Origin: Rhizobium sp.
GTDB taxonomy: Bacteria; Pseudomonadota; Alphaproteobacteria; Rhizobiales; Rhizobiaceae
Length of the DNA: 64,000 nt
NCBI GenBank assembly: GCA_003527225.1
Contig: DPXQ01000110.1
Coordinates: forward strand, 1-64,000
Reading direction: 5' to 3'
A model generated the notes under the pieces. It saw only the letters and a program-made list of their open reading frames with translations, had not been told where the DNA came from and searched no databases. This document shows, piece after piece, positions 17,217 through 24,970 of the stretch. Numbering within the stretch: the first letter of the stretch is position 1; the number at the start of each line of letters is the position of its first letter. The position numbers were made by a program, and so were the translations under genes.

Positions 17217-17234
17217 TTGTATTTAGAGCTACAA
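17217..17234. promoter_or_regulatory. Inverted repeat, candidate antitoxin operator
   Basis: TTGTA-N8-TACAA lies about 30 bp upstream of the antitoxin start in an AT-rich promoter region. DUF1778 antitoxins repress their own operons by binding palindromes here. The assignment rests on position only. Confidence 0.4.
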
Positions 17235-17263
17235 ACCCTTATCTTATCCGCATGGAGGTGACC

Positions 17264-17563
17264 ATGGCTACCACTGTCGAACGCAAGGAATATCCGATCT
17301 CGATGCGCCTCCCCGAGGCGGATGTCGCAATGATCGATCGGGCCGCCAGCTTACGCGGCCGGTCGCGCACGGATTTCGTGCGCGATGCCGCCGTGCGCGC
17401 GGCCGAGGATGTGCTGATGGAGAACCGTCTGATCCGCATGAGCCCCGAAGGGTTCGCGGAGTTCATGGAAGTTCTGTCGGCGCCGACTGCGCCGGTCCCC
17501 GAGCTTGTGGAATTGGTAAAGCGGCCCGCGCCGTGGGAAGCTGGCTACGTCGCGAAACGTTGA
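17264..17563 (+). CDS. DUF1778 ribbon-helix-helix antitoxin (TacA-like)
   Basis: Protein of 99 residues. The ribbon-helix-helix is PISMRLPEADVAMIDRAASL followed by RGRSRTDFVRDAAVRAAEDV, the pattern of DUF1778 antitoxins. The C-terminal tail (ELVKRPAPWE) is the kind of segment that wraps the toxin. ATG 17264 has GGAGGTGACC just upstream; an earlier ATG at 17252 lies inside this ribosome site. It is followed after 3 bases by a GNAT toxin gene. As in TacAT pairs, the complex should repress the operon. Confidence 0.88.
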   Translation: MATTVERKEYPISMRLPEADVAMIDRAASLRGRSRTDFVRDAAVRAAEDVLMENRLIRMSPEGFAEFMEVLSAPTAPVPELVELVKRPAPWEAGYVAKR

Positions 17564-17566
17564 GCC

Positions 17567-18079
17567 GTGGCGTTTTCAGTTCCCGAACCGCTCACCGCAG
17601 CGCATGACGTTTCCGAATTTTCGTGCGGGAAACCCACACTCGATCACTGGCTGAAGACGCGAGCCCTCTCCAATCAGGAAAAGGGCTTCACCGCAGTCCT
17701 CGTTGTTCATCAGGCAAGGCGTGTGGTCGGATATTACGGGCTGGCGCCGACCGCTGTCGTGCCGTCGATCTTGCCCCGGTCGATCCGCACAGGGCAAGCA
17801 CCCGATCCGGTTCCCTGCCTCCTTCTCGGGCAACTTGCGACGGATACGGAGTGGGCCGGCCTGGGGATCGGCACAGGCTTGGTGAAACACGCCCTCCAAC
17901 GCTGCGTTCAGGCCTCGGAGCTGATTGGCGGGCGCGCACTGATGGTCAACGCCGTTGATGAGGAGGCCGCGCAGTTCTGGCAGCGGCGGGGATTCCTTCC
18001 AACGAAGGATGATCCGCTTGTCTTGTTCCGCTCGATTGCAGCAATTGCCACTTCCCTTGCAGAAGCGAACGCCCGTTGA
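17567..18079 (+). CDS. GNAT-family toxin (TacT-like tRNA acetyltransferase)
   Basis: Protein of 170 residues with the GNAT fold. The acetyl-CoA loop is seen in WAGLGIGTGLVKHALQRC, and the C-terminal strand in ALMVNAVDEEAAQFWQRRGF. The opening FSCGKPTLDHWLKTRALSNQ (short specificity helix) is typical of TacT/AtaT toxins, which acetylate aminoacyl-tRNA and stop translation. GTG start at 17567, 3 bases after the antitoxin stop. Catalytic residues look intact, so the pair is probably functional. Confidence 0.88.
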   Translation: MAFSVPEPLTAAHDVSEFSCGKPTLDHWLKTRALSNQEKGFTAVLVVHQARRVVGYYGLAPTAVVPSILPRSIRTGQAPDPVPCLLLGQLATDTEWAGLGIGTGLVKHALQRCVQASELIGGRALMVNAVDEEAAQFWQRRGFLPTKDDPLVLFRSIAAIATSLAEANAR

Positions 18080-18139
18080 TCGATCCGCCGGGGGCAAGAA
18101 ATCGTTCCGACGACGGTTCAAGTCGATGACCTCCTCGCC

Positions 18140-18511
18140 GTGAAATTTGTCGAGTATCACAACACTCTCCGCAAAGTCGAAGCAGGCTTGCCATTCATGC
18201 CATGCGGATGGTTTCAGGCGCCGAAGACCATCCGGCCGGATGCAGAATTCGACCTGCAACAGATGACCTATCGGGAGCTGGCGGACGAGGCTGCGCGAGA
18301 CCTCGCCAATGGCATCAATCACCTCATTAATCTGACGGTGAAGCTTGAAGCCTGGAAAAAGGTGATCGCCGGGCTGGAACCTCAGGAGGAGAACGAAGTC
18401 CTGCACGAATTCGTGCAGGATCTGGCCACGATAGCCCTCGCCTTGCCAATCAGTTGGGGTCAGAAAAGACTACCTGTCGTACTAGTCAGACCTAGGATCA
18501 GGGTGCTGTGA
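18140..18511 (+). CDS. Conserved rhizobial hypothetical protein, probably truncated at the C-terminus
   Basis: An ORF of 123 codons from GTG 18140. The helical part EFDLQQMTYRELADEAARDL, NGINHLINLTVKLEAWKKVI and QEENEVLHEFVQDLATIALA looks like a genuine folded protein. After about residue 103 the sequence changes character (SWGQKRLPVVLVRPRIRVL), which suggests the original 3' end was replaced by other DNA. IS5-type debris lies about 150 bp further on. It follows the toxin gene by 60 bp but need not be functionally linked. No function is known to me. Confidence 0.5.
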   Translation: MKFVEYHNTLRKVEAGLPFMPCGWFQAPKTIRPDAEFDLQQMTYRELADEAARDLANGINHLINLTVKLEAWKKVIAGLEPQEENEVLHEFVQDLATIALALPISWGQKRLPVVLVRPRIRVL

Positions 18512-18662
18512 CCCCCGGCATTCATTCAGGATAACCTCTCCGACAAGGCCCGCAACATGAGTATCCCGGATTATCGCTTCGGGAAGGGCAGGCGGGCGTT
18601 GTTGCAGAACTCAGCGACAGGACGTTCCTGCCCCTTTCCCCGCGTCGGTTATGGGGCATGAG

Positions 18663-18785
18663 TTATCTCGGCCGACCGGGGGCCGAGAAGCGGTTCATAA
18701 GTGCGATGCGGATGTGGATCTCGGTGGTCTGTCGGTCGGGGTCTCGTGATGTGATCCGTTCGCCTGAGGTCCTGAGGTACTTCAT
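18663..18785 (-). pseudogene. IS5-family transposase C-terminal remnant
   Basis: The minus strand encodes MKYLRTSGERITSRDPDRQT then TEIHIRIALMNRFSA. It resembles the C-terminus of rhizobial IS5-type transposases (the R-D-x-D-R-Q-x-x-E-x-x-I-R pattern). Everything upstream in the transposase is missing. It overlaps the 3' end of the di-heme peroxidase gene, whose last residues may therefore have been replaced. Confidence 0.4.
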
Positions 18786-20080
18786 CTTCCCCTCAACCCG
18801 AATTCGGATGTGAACACTGAAAGGCCGCCCAGGAACGCAACCAGGGAATCAATATCGCCTTGGGTCAACACGTGCGGCCGATAGAGGGTGAGCCTTCGTG
18901 TCTTGGAGTCCCATTCAATTTCCGGGGTTTCTGTTCCACGCGTCGCATCGACCCGCAAGCCAAGCTGGGTCGCAGCCATAACGCGGACAGCTTCTTCTAG
19001 CGTTGTCACCGAGCCGTTATGAAAATAAGGCGCCGTGTTTGCGACATTGCGTAGGGAAGGAGCGCGCCAAAGACCGGCACTTTGGCTATCCTTAGTCGTT
19101 GTGGAACCCTTGTCCGCGAGAAGATCATACTTGCGTACATAGTCGCTGTCGGCAAATACCGGGAACGGCTTGCGGACGCCCGCGGCCTTAACCAACCCGG
19201 CGGCGCTGAATGTCGGATCGCGATGGCAACTGCGGCATCCAAGCCCCGCAAACAGGGCCATGCCCCGGATCTGCAACGGACTCAAAGCGTCCGTTTCGCC
19301 GCGCACGAAGCGATCGTAATCCGTGTTGGGAGAAATCAGCGTGCGTTCATAGCTCGCGATTGCGAAGGCGATGTTGTCGATGGTGACAGCATCCGGAGTG
19401 CCGAAGGCGCAGGCGAACTCCTCCGGGTAGCCGGGCATCGCACGAACTGCCGCCTCGACGGTCGCGTGCGACGCCATTCCCATCTCGACGGGATTGACGA
19501 GAGGACCCTTGGCCTGTTCCTCCAGGGAGGCGGCGCGGCCGTCCCAGAACAGGCGCGAGAGGAATGCCGTGTTTACGACCGTGGGAGCGTTCCTGTCGCC
19601 GCGGAGCCCGTCGATGCCGGTCGACACGGTGGTATTGTCGTCGCCGCCGGCCTCGAGCTTGTGGCAGGAACTGCAGGCGACCTTACCGTCGACCGACAGT
19701 CTCGGCTCATTGAAAAGGCGCTTTCCGAGGTGGACAATGCCGGGATCAAGCGCATTGCCGTCCGGTGTGGGCGCCACAATGGGTAGGGCATACCATTTCC
19801 CGGTATAGGAGGACTCGTAATAGCCGGCTGGAAGATTCGCTGCGTTAACCACCACCATGGGCTGTGGCGCGGGACTATAGTCCTTCGTAGTCTTTATCAG
19901 GACACCGATCAACAACAGCTTGATGGAAATGGCGAATACGCCCATGCCGAGACCGGCCGAAAGCACAAACCGCTTGGGACCTGTTAATCCGCTGCGGTGC
20001 GCCAGATCTCCCGAAATCAGGAAAAGGGCGAGAAAACCGGTGCAGGCACCGATGAACATGACAATAAGAATGAGCAACAT
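18782..20080 (-). CDS. Di-heme cytochrome c peroxidase family protein (CcpA/MauG type), membrane-anchored
   Basis: Protein of 432 residues. Two hydrophobic N-terminal segments (about 1-22 and 38-62) anchor it. The rest is the di-heme peroxidase fold with heme-binding CSSCH (VACSSCHKLEAGGDD) and CRSCH (LGCRSCHRDPTFSAAG). LFWDGRAASLEEQAKGPLVN and WRAPSLRNVANTAPYFHNGS are family signatures. Members reduce hydrogen peroxide in the periplasm or oxidise protein side chains. An unusually long membrane-linked N-terminus replaces a simple signal peptide. The far C-terminus (after residue about 425) adjoins IS5 debris. ATG 20080 is the only plausible start. It is divergent from a DUF4242 gene. Confidence 0.9.
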   Translation of the reverse strand: MLLILIVMFIGACTGFLALFLISGDLAHRSGLTGPKRFVLSAGLGMGVFAISIKLLLIGVLIKTTKDYSPAPQPMVVVNAANLPAGYYESSYTGKWYALPIVAPTPDGNALDPGIVHLGKRLFNEPRLSVDGKVACSSCHKLEAGGDDNTTVSTGIDGLRGDRNAPTVVNTAFLSRLFWDGRAASLEEQAKGPLVNPVEMGMASHATVEAAVRAMPGYPEEFACAFGTPDAVTIDNIAFAIASYERTLISPNTDYDRFVRGETDALSPLQIRGMALFAGLGCRSCHRDPTFSAAGLVKAAGVRKPFPVFADSDYVRKYDLLADKGSTTTKDSQSAGLWRAPSLRNVANTAPYFHNGSVTTLEEAVRVMAATQLGLRVDATRGTETPEIEWDSKTRRLTLYRPHVLTQGDIDSLVAFLGGLSVFTSEFGLRGR

Positions 20081-20150
20081 AGTCTTGGTCCAGGCAGTTA
20101 TCTGCTGCTAAAAAATCGGCACCCGTTCACGCGACAGCGAGGGTCCGTCC

Positions 20151-20170
20151 GGTTCCGAGTTTTAGGAACC
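20151..20170. promoter_or_regulatory. Inverted repeat in the divergent promoter region
   Basis: GGTTCC-N8-GGAACC between the peroxidase gene (minus) and the DUF4242 gene (plus). It may be an operator or only a chance repeat. No second copy was seen in the window. Confidence 0.3.
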
Positions 20171-20272
20171 GCGAGCGGTCGGCGATGTAACAAATGCTCC
20201 AGAAGACGCGGCCGGCCTCCTGCATAGGGACATTCGGTGCGACATGCGCTGGCTGTAAAACGGAGCAGAACA

Positions 20273-20578
20273 ATGCAGAAAATGAAGTTCTTCATCGACA
20301 CACATGACGAGATGGGCGACACCTTCCCCGCAGACATTTCCGAGGAGGACTTCGCCGGCTTCTATGAGGCCTACGAAGCGGCATGCGCAGAGGAGGGGGT
20401 CGTCAGCCTGCGCATTCATGTCGGCTTTGACGAAGGGCGTGCCTTCTGCCTCAATATGGCGCCCGACGCAGAAGCTGTGCGCCGGGTACACGAAAGGGTC
20501 GGACTGCCGTTCGAGACGATAACCGAGGTGACTACGGTCACGCCAGGCGATATGTTTCGTTCGAGGAAGCCCGCTTGA
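20273..20578 (+). CDS. DUF4242-like small protein
   Basis: Protein of 101 residues without signal peptide. MKFFIDTHDEMGDTFPADIS, HVGFDEGRAFCLNMAPDAEA and VHERVGLPFETITEV give a ferredoxin-like fold of the DUF4242 group, whose members include small nickel-binding proteins. The physiological role is generally unknown. ATG 20273 has GGAG about 7 nt upstream; a longer frame from 20237 lacks this. Transcribed divergently from the di-heme peroxidase. Confidence 0.75.
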   Translation: MQKMKFFIDTHDEMGDTFPADISEEDFAGFYEAYEAACAEEGVVSLRIHVGFDEGRAFCLNMAPDAEAVRRVHERVGLPFETITEVTTVTPGDMFRSRKPA

Positions 20579-20624
20579 CGTTAGCCGCGAATGCGAGAGA
20601 TGAAGCGGGAAGAGCGAAGAAACC

Positions 20625-21497
20625 ATGTCCTCAATGTCGCCAAGTATTTTTCTGATTGAGAGCGGATCTTCCAAGTTATTCACAGTATTGTACCAGAAAC
20701 ATGAAGCAGAAACAGTAATATTGCTGCATGGTGGGCCCGGTGTGCCAATGGATCTTGCCCCCATTTCTGAGCAATTAGTACGAGGGTATCAAGTTATTGC
20801 CTTTGACCAACGGGGAACCGGTCGCTCCCCCGCGATCGGTGCCTCGTATGCCATAGATGAATATATTAAAGACCTGGATGCCATTACACATCATTTCGAT
20901 GTGAATGAGTTCCATCTGTTTGGCCATTCCTGGGGTGGTTTGTATGCGCAAATCTACGCAGAGAAGAATCCGCAACGAATCCAGAGCATGTTCTTGAGCA
21001 GCCCTAGTTCTGGTACGGGAGAGATTTGGAAGGTGACCGAAAGCGAAGTGATGTCATTCAACAAATCGCATTCTGGTCTTTTGGGGTGGTCAATGATGGG
21101 AGTCAAATCATTGCTCGGAATGCTTGGCTCTGACAAAGCGTATCAATCCTTGTTCAAACAGGTGTTGGAAAATTACAATAAGGATTTCGACTCATCATTT
21201 TCCGCAACGGAAGCCATGGTCGAAAATGTGCGAGCCGAACCGATCAACAAAACGCGTCCTCATATTCTTGAATATCAGCCGCTTAAGGATGTGCCAGATT
21301 GCCAATTTCCTGTTATGATCACATACGGCCAGAAGGACATTTACGGGGAAAGCAAGAAAAGCGTAAGAAATCGCTTTCCAAAGGCAACCTTTATTGAATT
21401 GCAGAATGCAGGTCATATTGCCTGGAAACACAACAATGCAGAGTTCGTTCGTATCCTTATTGAGTTTTACCAACTTGAGCAAAACGAACCAACGTAA
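20625..21497 (+). CDS. Alpha/beta hydrolase, proline iminopeptidase-like, of foreign origin
   Basis: Protein of 290 residues. The oxyanion motif HGGPG near residue 36 marks the proline-iminopeptidase branch. The nucleophile elbow is GHSWGG, the acid lies in YGQKDIYGE and the catalytic His in AGHIAWKH, so the triad is complete. There is no signal peptide, and the substrate is unknown. Codon use and base composition are strikingly AT-rich compared with every neighbour, indicating recent transfer from a low-GC donor. It is followed by a 24 bp perfect-to-near-perfect hairpin and then by a decayed, similarly AT-rich methyltransferase, which suggests both came together. Confidence 0.88.
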   Translation: MSSMSPSIFLIESGSSKLFTVLYQKHEAETVILLHGGPGVPMDLAPISEQLVRGYQVIAFDQRGTGRSPAIGASYAIDEYIKDLDAITHHFDVNEFHLFGHSWGGLYAQIYAEKNPQRIQSMFLSSPSSGTGEIWKVTESEVMSFNKSHSGLLGWSMMGVKSLLGMLGSDKAYQSLFKQVLENYNKDFDSSFSATEAMVENVRAEPINKTRPHILEYQPLKDVPDCQFPVMITYGQKDIYGESKKSVRNRFPKATFIELQNAGHIAWKHNNAEFVRILIEFYQLEQNEPT

Positions 21498-21505
21498 CAT
21501 GTCCA

Positions 21506-21570
21506 TCCCGCGGCCAGCAGCAGAAAGCGACACCCTTTCGTCGCGCCGCTTTCTGCTGCTGGCCGTGGGA
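21506..21570. repeat. Long hairpin downstream of the foreign hydrolase
   Basis: The 19 bases at 21511-21529 (starting CGGCCAGCAGCAG) pair perfectly with 21547-21565. Extension outward gives 24 pairs including one G-T, with a 17-base loop. The outer arms are GC-rich, unlike the AT-rich gene before them. No T-run follows. It may act as a bidirectional terminator or mark a recombination junction. Confidence 0.7.
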
Positions 21571-21691
21571 CGCGCTTGGCTTTACCATTGACATGGCACA
21601 CGAGTTCGACGGAACAAGGCATAAGGCAGCATCGGCACACCAGATAGGGTAGGGGGCGAGGCTGATCCAAGGAGTGAGCATTTTTGGAACA

Positions 21692-21939
21692 GAACGCATC
21701 CTCGATCTCGGGTGCGGCTATGATATCTGGCCCCCAAACTGGTGGTACTTACACAAGGTATAGTCATTGGAATTGATACATCCTACGTCATGATTGCTGC
21801 TGCCAAGTCATATCAGGCCTAGAATTTGTCTTTTGAGTTCAGCGATATAAACGGCGTGAATTTCGAGAACGAGCTCGATACTATCTTCTGCAATGTTAGG
21901 CTGCACAGGATAAAGAACCATGGAGCCTTACTGGAATGA
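21692..21939 (+). pseudogene. SAM-dependent methyltransferase pseudogene
   Basis: The SAM-binding motif I (ERILDLGCGYD) is followed after a frame change by GIVIGIDTSYVMIAAAKSYQ (motif II region), an in-frame TAG, and then LSFEFSDINGVNFENELDTI and FCNVRLHRIKNHGALLE, the motif IV region of class I methyltransferases. Both ends are missing. Composition is AT-rich like the hydrolase gene upstream. Its last codons overlap the first ATG of the following Crp-like gene. Confidence 0.7.
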
Positions 21940-22670
21940 CGACGGGACGCCTACCTCAGTTACAGCAGGCCTTGGGGCGAGATCTGAAGATGTCGGAAGA
22001 TATCGTTGACTCATTCACCTTTGCCCGAGAGCTGCAGCTCGAAACGCGGGAGCGACTGCGCGCCGACGTGACGCGGAAAATCGTGCCGCCGGGAACCGAC
22101 ATCCTCCATCCCGGCGATACGGTGAACGGCGTCTATCTCGTCCGCTCCGGCGCGATCCGTGTCTATTACATCGGTCTGGACGGGCGAGAGGGGACACTCT
22201 ACTGGATCCGACCCGGGGAGAGCTGCATCCTGGCGCTCAACAGCCTGTTCACCGAAATACCCTATCCGGCCTGGGCATCGGCCGACGAGGGTGGCGCGGA
22301 GATCCTGTCAATTTCCGGGGCAGCGTTTCGCGAAGCGTTCGCCCGGGAGCCCGCAGTCCAGCGCTTCTTGTTCGAGCAATTGTCCGAGCGCGTTTTCTCG
22401 CTCCTGCAGCTTCTCGAAGGGGCAATGCGGCTGCCGCAGGAGGAACGGCTCATGCTGCTGCTCTTGGCGCAGGCGGATGAGGCGGGCATCGTCCGCCTTT
22501 CGCAGGACAAGCTTGCCCGGCATTTGGGCACGATACGCGAGGTCGTGTCGCGCCTCTTGCGCAACCTCGCCGGCCAGGGACTCATCGCCTTGGCTCCGCG
22601 GAAGGTGACGATCCTCGATCGCGAACGGCTCGAAAGGATGATCCCCGGCGCGACGGACGGTCTTGTCTAG
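21936..22670 (+). CDS. Crp/Fnr-family transcriptional regulator
   Basis: Protein of 244 residues (226 if the ATG at 21990 is the start). The effector beta-roll is seen in PPGTDILHPGDTVNGVYLVR and SGAIRVYYIGLDGREGTLYW, and IRPGESCILALNSLF carries a Cys in the ligand-pocket region. The dimer helix is followed by the HTH RLSQDKLARHLGTIREVVSR. There is no N-terminal Cys cluster as in Fnr. GGAG lies about 10 nt before ATG 21936, but that start overlaps the methyltransferase remnant. The regulated genes are not evident; neighbours downstream are on the other strand. Confidence 0.85.
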   Translation: MTTGRLPQLQQALGRDLKMSEDIVDSFTFARELQLETRERLRADVTRKIVPPGTDILHPGDTVNGVYLVRSGAIRVYYIGLDGREGTLYWIRPGESCILALNSLFTEIPYPAWASADEGGAEILSISGAAFREAFAREPAVQRFLFEQLSERVFSLLQLLEGAMRLPQEERLMLLLLAQADEAGIVRLSQDKLARHLGTIREVVSRLLRNLAGQGLIALAPRKVTILDRERLERMIPGATDGLV

Positions 22671-23211
22671 GAGATCGGATGCGACAGTTTCGAATGAACG
22701 TAGTCCTGGTTCTCTGAGAGTCTGCACCACCCGTCAACAGATGGCCGCGCAGACCGGCGATCCTCGTATCGTCGAAACGCGAAGTGAGAGATCCGCGCCA
22801 GCAAGAATCCTTGAAGAGGCTATTCAACAAATCCGGTAGCAGGGCAGGAATAAGCAAGGTTGCGATAGCATCTAGAGGGAGCGCACCAAAGGACACGACG
22901 CCCATGGCGTATCCGAGTGCAACGACAATCGCACTGTCCATACGTGTCGCCGCGACGCTACAAGTACCTTCCGTATCGGGCGACAATACTGAGCCTGAGC
23001 CCGCTTTCTCGCCACAAGCCGGCACGGATCACGAGGATGGCCGAAACGAAGCTCGGACCTACAAGCCAGAGCTGCATTTCAGGACTGTCGTCGGGATCGA
23101 AAGGCAAGTAGGTGGCACCCCTCGCGGCGGGATGGGGGTGATTTGGCACACTTGGATACCCATTTCCCAACATAGGGTGAGGGGTGCACTGCACGGTGTG
23201 GGAACAACGGA
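22671..23211. other. Intergenic region without a supported gene
   Basis: About 540 bp. The minus strand holds hydrophobic stretches in two frames (LWLVGPSFVSAILVIRAGLW around 23040-23090, and ALGYAMGVVSFGALPLDAIA around 22860-22930). They may be remains of a membrane protein, but I cannot name a family and give no gene call. Confidence 0.35.
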
Positions 23212-23231
23212 GGCCCGCGATTGCGCGGGCC
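23212..23231 (-). terminator. GC-rich hairpin after the isochorismatase-like gene
   Basis: GGCCCGCG-ATTG-CGCGGGCC, an 8 bp perfect stem with a 4-base loop, begins 18 bases past the stop codon of the minus-strand gene ending at 23249. There is no clean T-run, so it may be a weak or Rho-assisted terminator. Confidence 0.5.
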
Positions 23232-23248
23232 CCCGGGTAAGAGCCAGC

Positions 23249-23971
23249 TTACCGGCTCAGGGCCTCAAGAGCTTCGGTCGTAGTCAGAACGCCGTTGGCG
23301 ATCATGCCGTAGTTCACCACAGCGGCGTTGTAGGCATCGGCGCCTGGCGCGCCGACTGCGTCCTTGACCACATAGACACGGAAGCCGTTCTCCATCAACG
23401 CGCGCATATGAGAGTCGACGCACAGATTGGCGACAAGACCGCCGAGGATCACCGTGTCGATGCCACGCACGCGAAGCTGATAGATCAGGTCGTTGCTTTC
23501 TGGGCCGTACATCTTGTGCGGCGCCACGACGATGGTCTTGCCGTCATAGATATACGGCTTGAAGGGCGCGTAGAAATCCGCGCCGGAATTCTCGAAGCCC
23601 TGCGGGTCGTTGAGCGAAACCCGCTGCAGTGCTCCCATGTCGAGAAGCTGGCGCTGCAGGGCGCCTGCGCGTGACCAGTCGACGTCGAGGGCGTTGTAGA
23701 CCAGCGGATCGACTGCGAGCGTAACGTCTTCGGATTTTGCCGCCTTCATCAGCGTCTCGATGTTCGCTATCGTATTCAGCTCTTTCATGTTGTCGGCGAG
23801 CAGGCCGTAGAGCTTGCCGTTTTCAGAGAGGAAGTCGTTTTGAGGATCGGTGATGACGACCGCTGTATGGGCCTTGTCCAGGACGGGCAGGGGATTGTCG
23901 GCAGCTTGGGCGGTGATGGCGGACAAGGCGAGCGGAATGCCTATGGCGAGCGACAGGATCATATTTTTCAT
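23249..23971 (-). CDS. Secreted isochorismatase-like cysteine hydrolase
   Basis: Protein of 240 residues. Residues 1-23 form a signal peptide (hydrophobic ILSLAIGIPLALSAITA, cleavage after AQA). The rest is the isochorismatase fold, with the catalytic Asp in VVITDPQNDF, the Lys in APHKMYGPESND and the nucleophile Cys in GGLVANLCVDSHMRALMENG. The triad is complete. Substrates in this superfamily include isochorismate, nicotinamide, ureidoacrylate and carbamoyl compounds; the true one is unknown. Most family members are cytoplasmic, so the signal peptide is unusual and places the activity in the periplasm or outside the cell. A single gene with its own hairpin. Confidence 0.85.
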   Translation of the reverse strand: MKNMILSLAIGIPLALSAITAQAADNPLPVLDKAHTAVVITDPQNDFLSENGKLYGLLADNMKELNTIANIETLMKAAKSEDVTLAVDPLVYNALDVDWSRAGALQRQLLDMGALQRVSLNDPQGFENSGADFYAPFKPYIYDGKTIVVAPHKMYGPESNDLIYQLRVRGIDTVILGGLVANLCVDSHMRALMENGFRVYVVKDAVGAPGADAYNAAVVNYGMIANGVLTTTEALEALSR

Positions 23972-24970
23972 GGTCGGAACCCTTTATTTTCAGTGAAGTG
24001 TCCGTCCAATCGATGCTCTGCATCAGATCGACGGTGCATTTTCAATAGGTTCCAGGTGCCAGGTCCGATGTAGTAAATGTTCCAGGTGGGGCGATCGAAA
24101 TGTCGCAGGGATACCCTCTCCGTAGATGCGCTTTGCTCTGGTCTGGTCCCCTCGCCACTGGAAAGCAGCAGACTTCAGCTCGCGGCTTCCGTCAGTACCC
24201 GATATTTGGCGAGGAGTTCATGGCTCACGCGTCCGCCACTAAGCCGCCGTACAAACTGCGCATTGGGAGGACCGCGCATTTGTGGGACCAATCCTATCAG
24301 ACGAGACACTTCCACCACCTTTGACGGGCCCATGGCCGTAGCGTCTGCCACTCGCAAGCTATGATGAATGCACCCTCTCGCGATCATCTCTACCTGCTCG
24401 GGGCGCAAGCAATATTTGATCCTGCCCCCGCAACAAAATCACAAAAATACCAACAAAAAAGCCCGCCATGAGAAATCGGGCGGGCCTTGGCCGTTTGCGG
24501 GGCAACGGTAAGTGTCGAGGCGAAATTGCGTGCTCATCAGAATGTCCTCGCACCGTAGTCGGTTCTGTTCAAGTGCTGATTCTTTGTTGACCGGTTGAGG
24601 AACTCACTCAGGGTGAGTCCGTCGCGGCTCGCGTGGCCATGCATCGTCGAGCCAGCTGGAACGGTTACCGTGACCGCGGGGATCAACGCCCATCAATCGG
24701 CGACCAATTCTGACCCCTGATTATGTAGATCAGCATCTGGCCCGTCCGGCGCTGGCCGGGCTTGTGACGGGCCGGCCAAGTGCGGGTGATAGTCTACTTC
24801 GGTTTTAGCTTTGAGATCGGCTCTTGAAGCGCCAGGATTCGTTTCCAGTCTCGATGATCTCGCAGTGTGGTACGAGACCACACCTGAACTACTTGCATGC
24901 CTCAAGAGAAAGCAAGATTCTTACGATCTTGCGTGGAAGCGAATGATCGCCTCCGAGAGAGTTGCAATGA
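23972..24970. other. Gap of 1 kb with one intrinsic terminator and no supported gene
   Basis: Minus-strand ORFs of 60-78 codons occur (for example 24175-24408, reading MRPEQVEMIARGC...), but I recognise none of them. A clear minus-strand terminator lies at 24455-24485, so something upstream of it is transcribed: either a read-through from the rpiR-type gene ending at 24971 or a small RNA. Confidence 0.4.
24455..24485 (-). terminator. Intrinsic terminator (minus strand)
   Basis: On the minus strand a 7 bp stem GCCCGCC/GGCGGGC with a 10-base loop is followed at once by TTTTTT. This is a canonical Rho-independent terminator. It lies about 490 bp downstream of the RpiR-type gene with no clear coding gene between. 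Confidence 0.75.

Noticed and set aside
21506..21570. The long hairpin after the AT-rich hydrolase could be an integron attC site
   Set aside because: The stem is long and near-perfect, without the unpaired bases typical of attC, and no matching GTTRRRY/RYYYAAC core pair is present at its ends.
22582..23194. Hydrophobic minus-strand ORFs possibly encoding a membrane protein
   Set aside because: The hydrophobic stretches are in different frames with stops between, and one tail overlaps the Crp-like gene. No family could be named, so no gene or pseudogene is called.
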